Origin: Ptiloglossa arizonensis
Taxonomy: Eukaryota; Arthropoda; Insecta; Hymenoptera; Colletidae
Reading direction: 5' to 3'
DNA length: 64,000 bases
Assembly (NCBI RefSeq): GCF_051014685.1
Contig: NC_135055.1
Span: 23,705,501-23,769,500 of the forward strand
The notes beneath the pieces were generated by a model that had not been told where the DNA came from, made no database searches, and was given only the letters and a program-made list of their open reading frames with translations. Below, piece by piece: positions 63,561-64,000 of this stretch. The position numbers and the translations under genes are program-made. Position 1 is the stretch's first letter; every line of letters begins with the position of its first letter.

Positions 63561-64000
63561 TCGCGCATCGAGATAAAAGAAAAACACAATGTTTGTCTTT
63601 TTTTTTGCAATGTTGTACGCTTTATATCGAAAGATGATCGGCGGTGAATGAAAAATCAAACGGAACGTTGCTCGATTCGGAACACACGAAAAGAACACGA
63701 GCAGAAGTAAAAAGAAAGATCTCACAAAGCTCGGTGAAAAACGTTCATGATCTAGCTTCTAACTGATACGTGCGCGCAATATCGCTCTGGCCACTGACCC
63801 GTTCACATTGCATTTAAAGCACTATGCGAGCTTTCATTTTCTTTGGCTCTCTTTTGCTCTGTCTATTTTCTATCTTTGTTTTTTTCTACATTTTTACTAT
63901 CGCCGCTCGCTATCGCGCAGCTACCTTACTGCAATAATACGATGCTCCCCAACGGGAGCGTATAGCTACTGTCTTTCTAGCGAATCAGAGATTCGTAAAG
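63409..64000 (+). other. C-terminal membrane-anchor extension or alternative intron, then 3-prime region
   Basis: The last visible exon contains a possible donor (AAAA|GTAAGG, after 63408) in phase 1, like every other intron of this gene. Without splicing there, the frame continues through a 20-residue hydrophobic helix and stops at 63558-63560. With splicing, the gene runs on past the window edge. No canonical AATAAA follows before 64000; the nearest variants are AT-rich words around 63570-63600. Otherwise I see nothing in 63561-64000. Confidence 0.45.

Noticed and set aside
1..64000. tRNA, rRNA, CRISPR arrays, transposase genes
   Set aside because: I looked for T-loop words (GGTTCGAATCC-like), direct-repeat spacing and transposase motifs on both strands and found nothing convincing. 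Small RNAs such as microRNA hairpins cannot be excluded by eye.

Overview
The window is nuclear DNA from a eukaryote, almost certainly an insect. Its genes are split by many short GT-AG introns and a few multi-kilobase ones, there are no bacterial-style operons, and simple-sequence tracts are common. The non-coding DNA is strikingly rich in CpG and TCGA, and the protein families are insect-like. Together these suggest a hymenopteran, probably bee-like, but that is inference and no species can be read from the sequence. About 10 percent is coding. Four protein genes can be supported, and their splice junctions all keep frame when joined by hand.

Layout. Positions 1-16.6 kb: no convincing coding exon, only repeats and a possible non-coding 5-prime exon ending at a good splice donor (1598). 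16.7-33.4 kb, plus strand: a GDAP2 homologue (macro domain plus CRAL-TRIO lipid-binding domain, 511 aa). The macro half is packed into 1.4 kb and the CRAL-TRIO half is spread over 7.4 kb, after a 7.9 kb intron. That intron holds a phase-compatible candidate alternative first exon at 23.5 kb. 33.4-39.7 kb: GDAP2 3-prime region and the 5-prime region of the next gene, with strong candidate donors and a (GTC)20 microsatellite. 39.8-41.6 kb, plus strand: an acylglycerol acyltransferase of the DGAT2/MOGAT family (349 aa). 42.1-45.6 kb, minus strand: kynurenine 3-monooxygenase (cinnabar/KMO, 454 aa, 11 exons), convergent with the acyltransferase. 46.4-63.6 kb, plus strand: a large secretory-pathway protein of nine tandem thioredoxin-like domains (about 1053 aa), divergent from KMO.

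The last gene is the most unusual object here. Nine thioredoxin folds lie in a row, all keeping the cis-proline, but only domains 1, 2 and 9 keep CxxC. The middle domains are acidic and redox-dead, reminiscent of calsequestrin. Every intron is phase 1, so each module is a symmetric, skippable cassette. The last domain is followed by a possible membrane anchor, and a competing splice donor sits just before it.

The four genes have no obvious common pathway: ADP-ribose/lipid binding, neutral lipid synthesis, tryptophan/ommochrome metabolism and ER protein or calcium handling. They look like ordinary neighbours, not a cluster.
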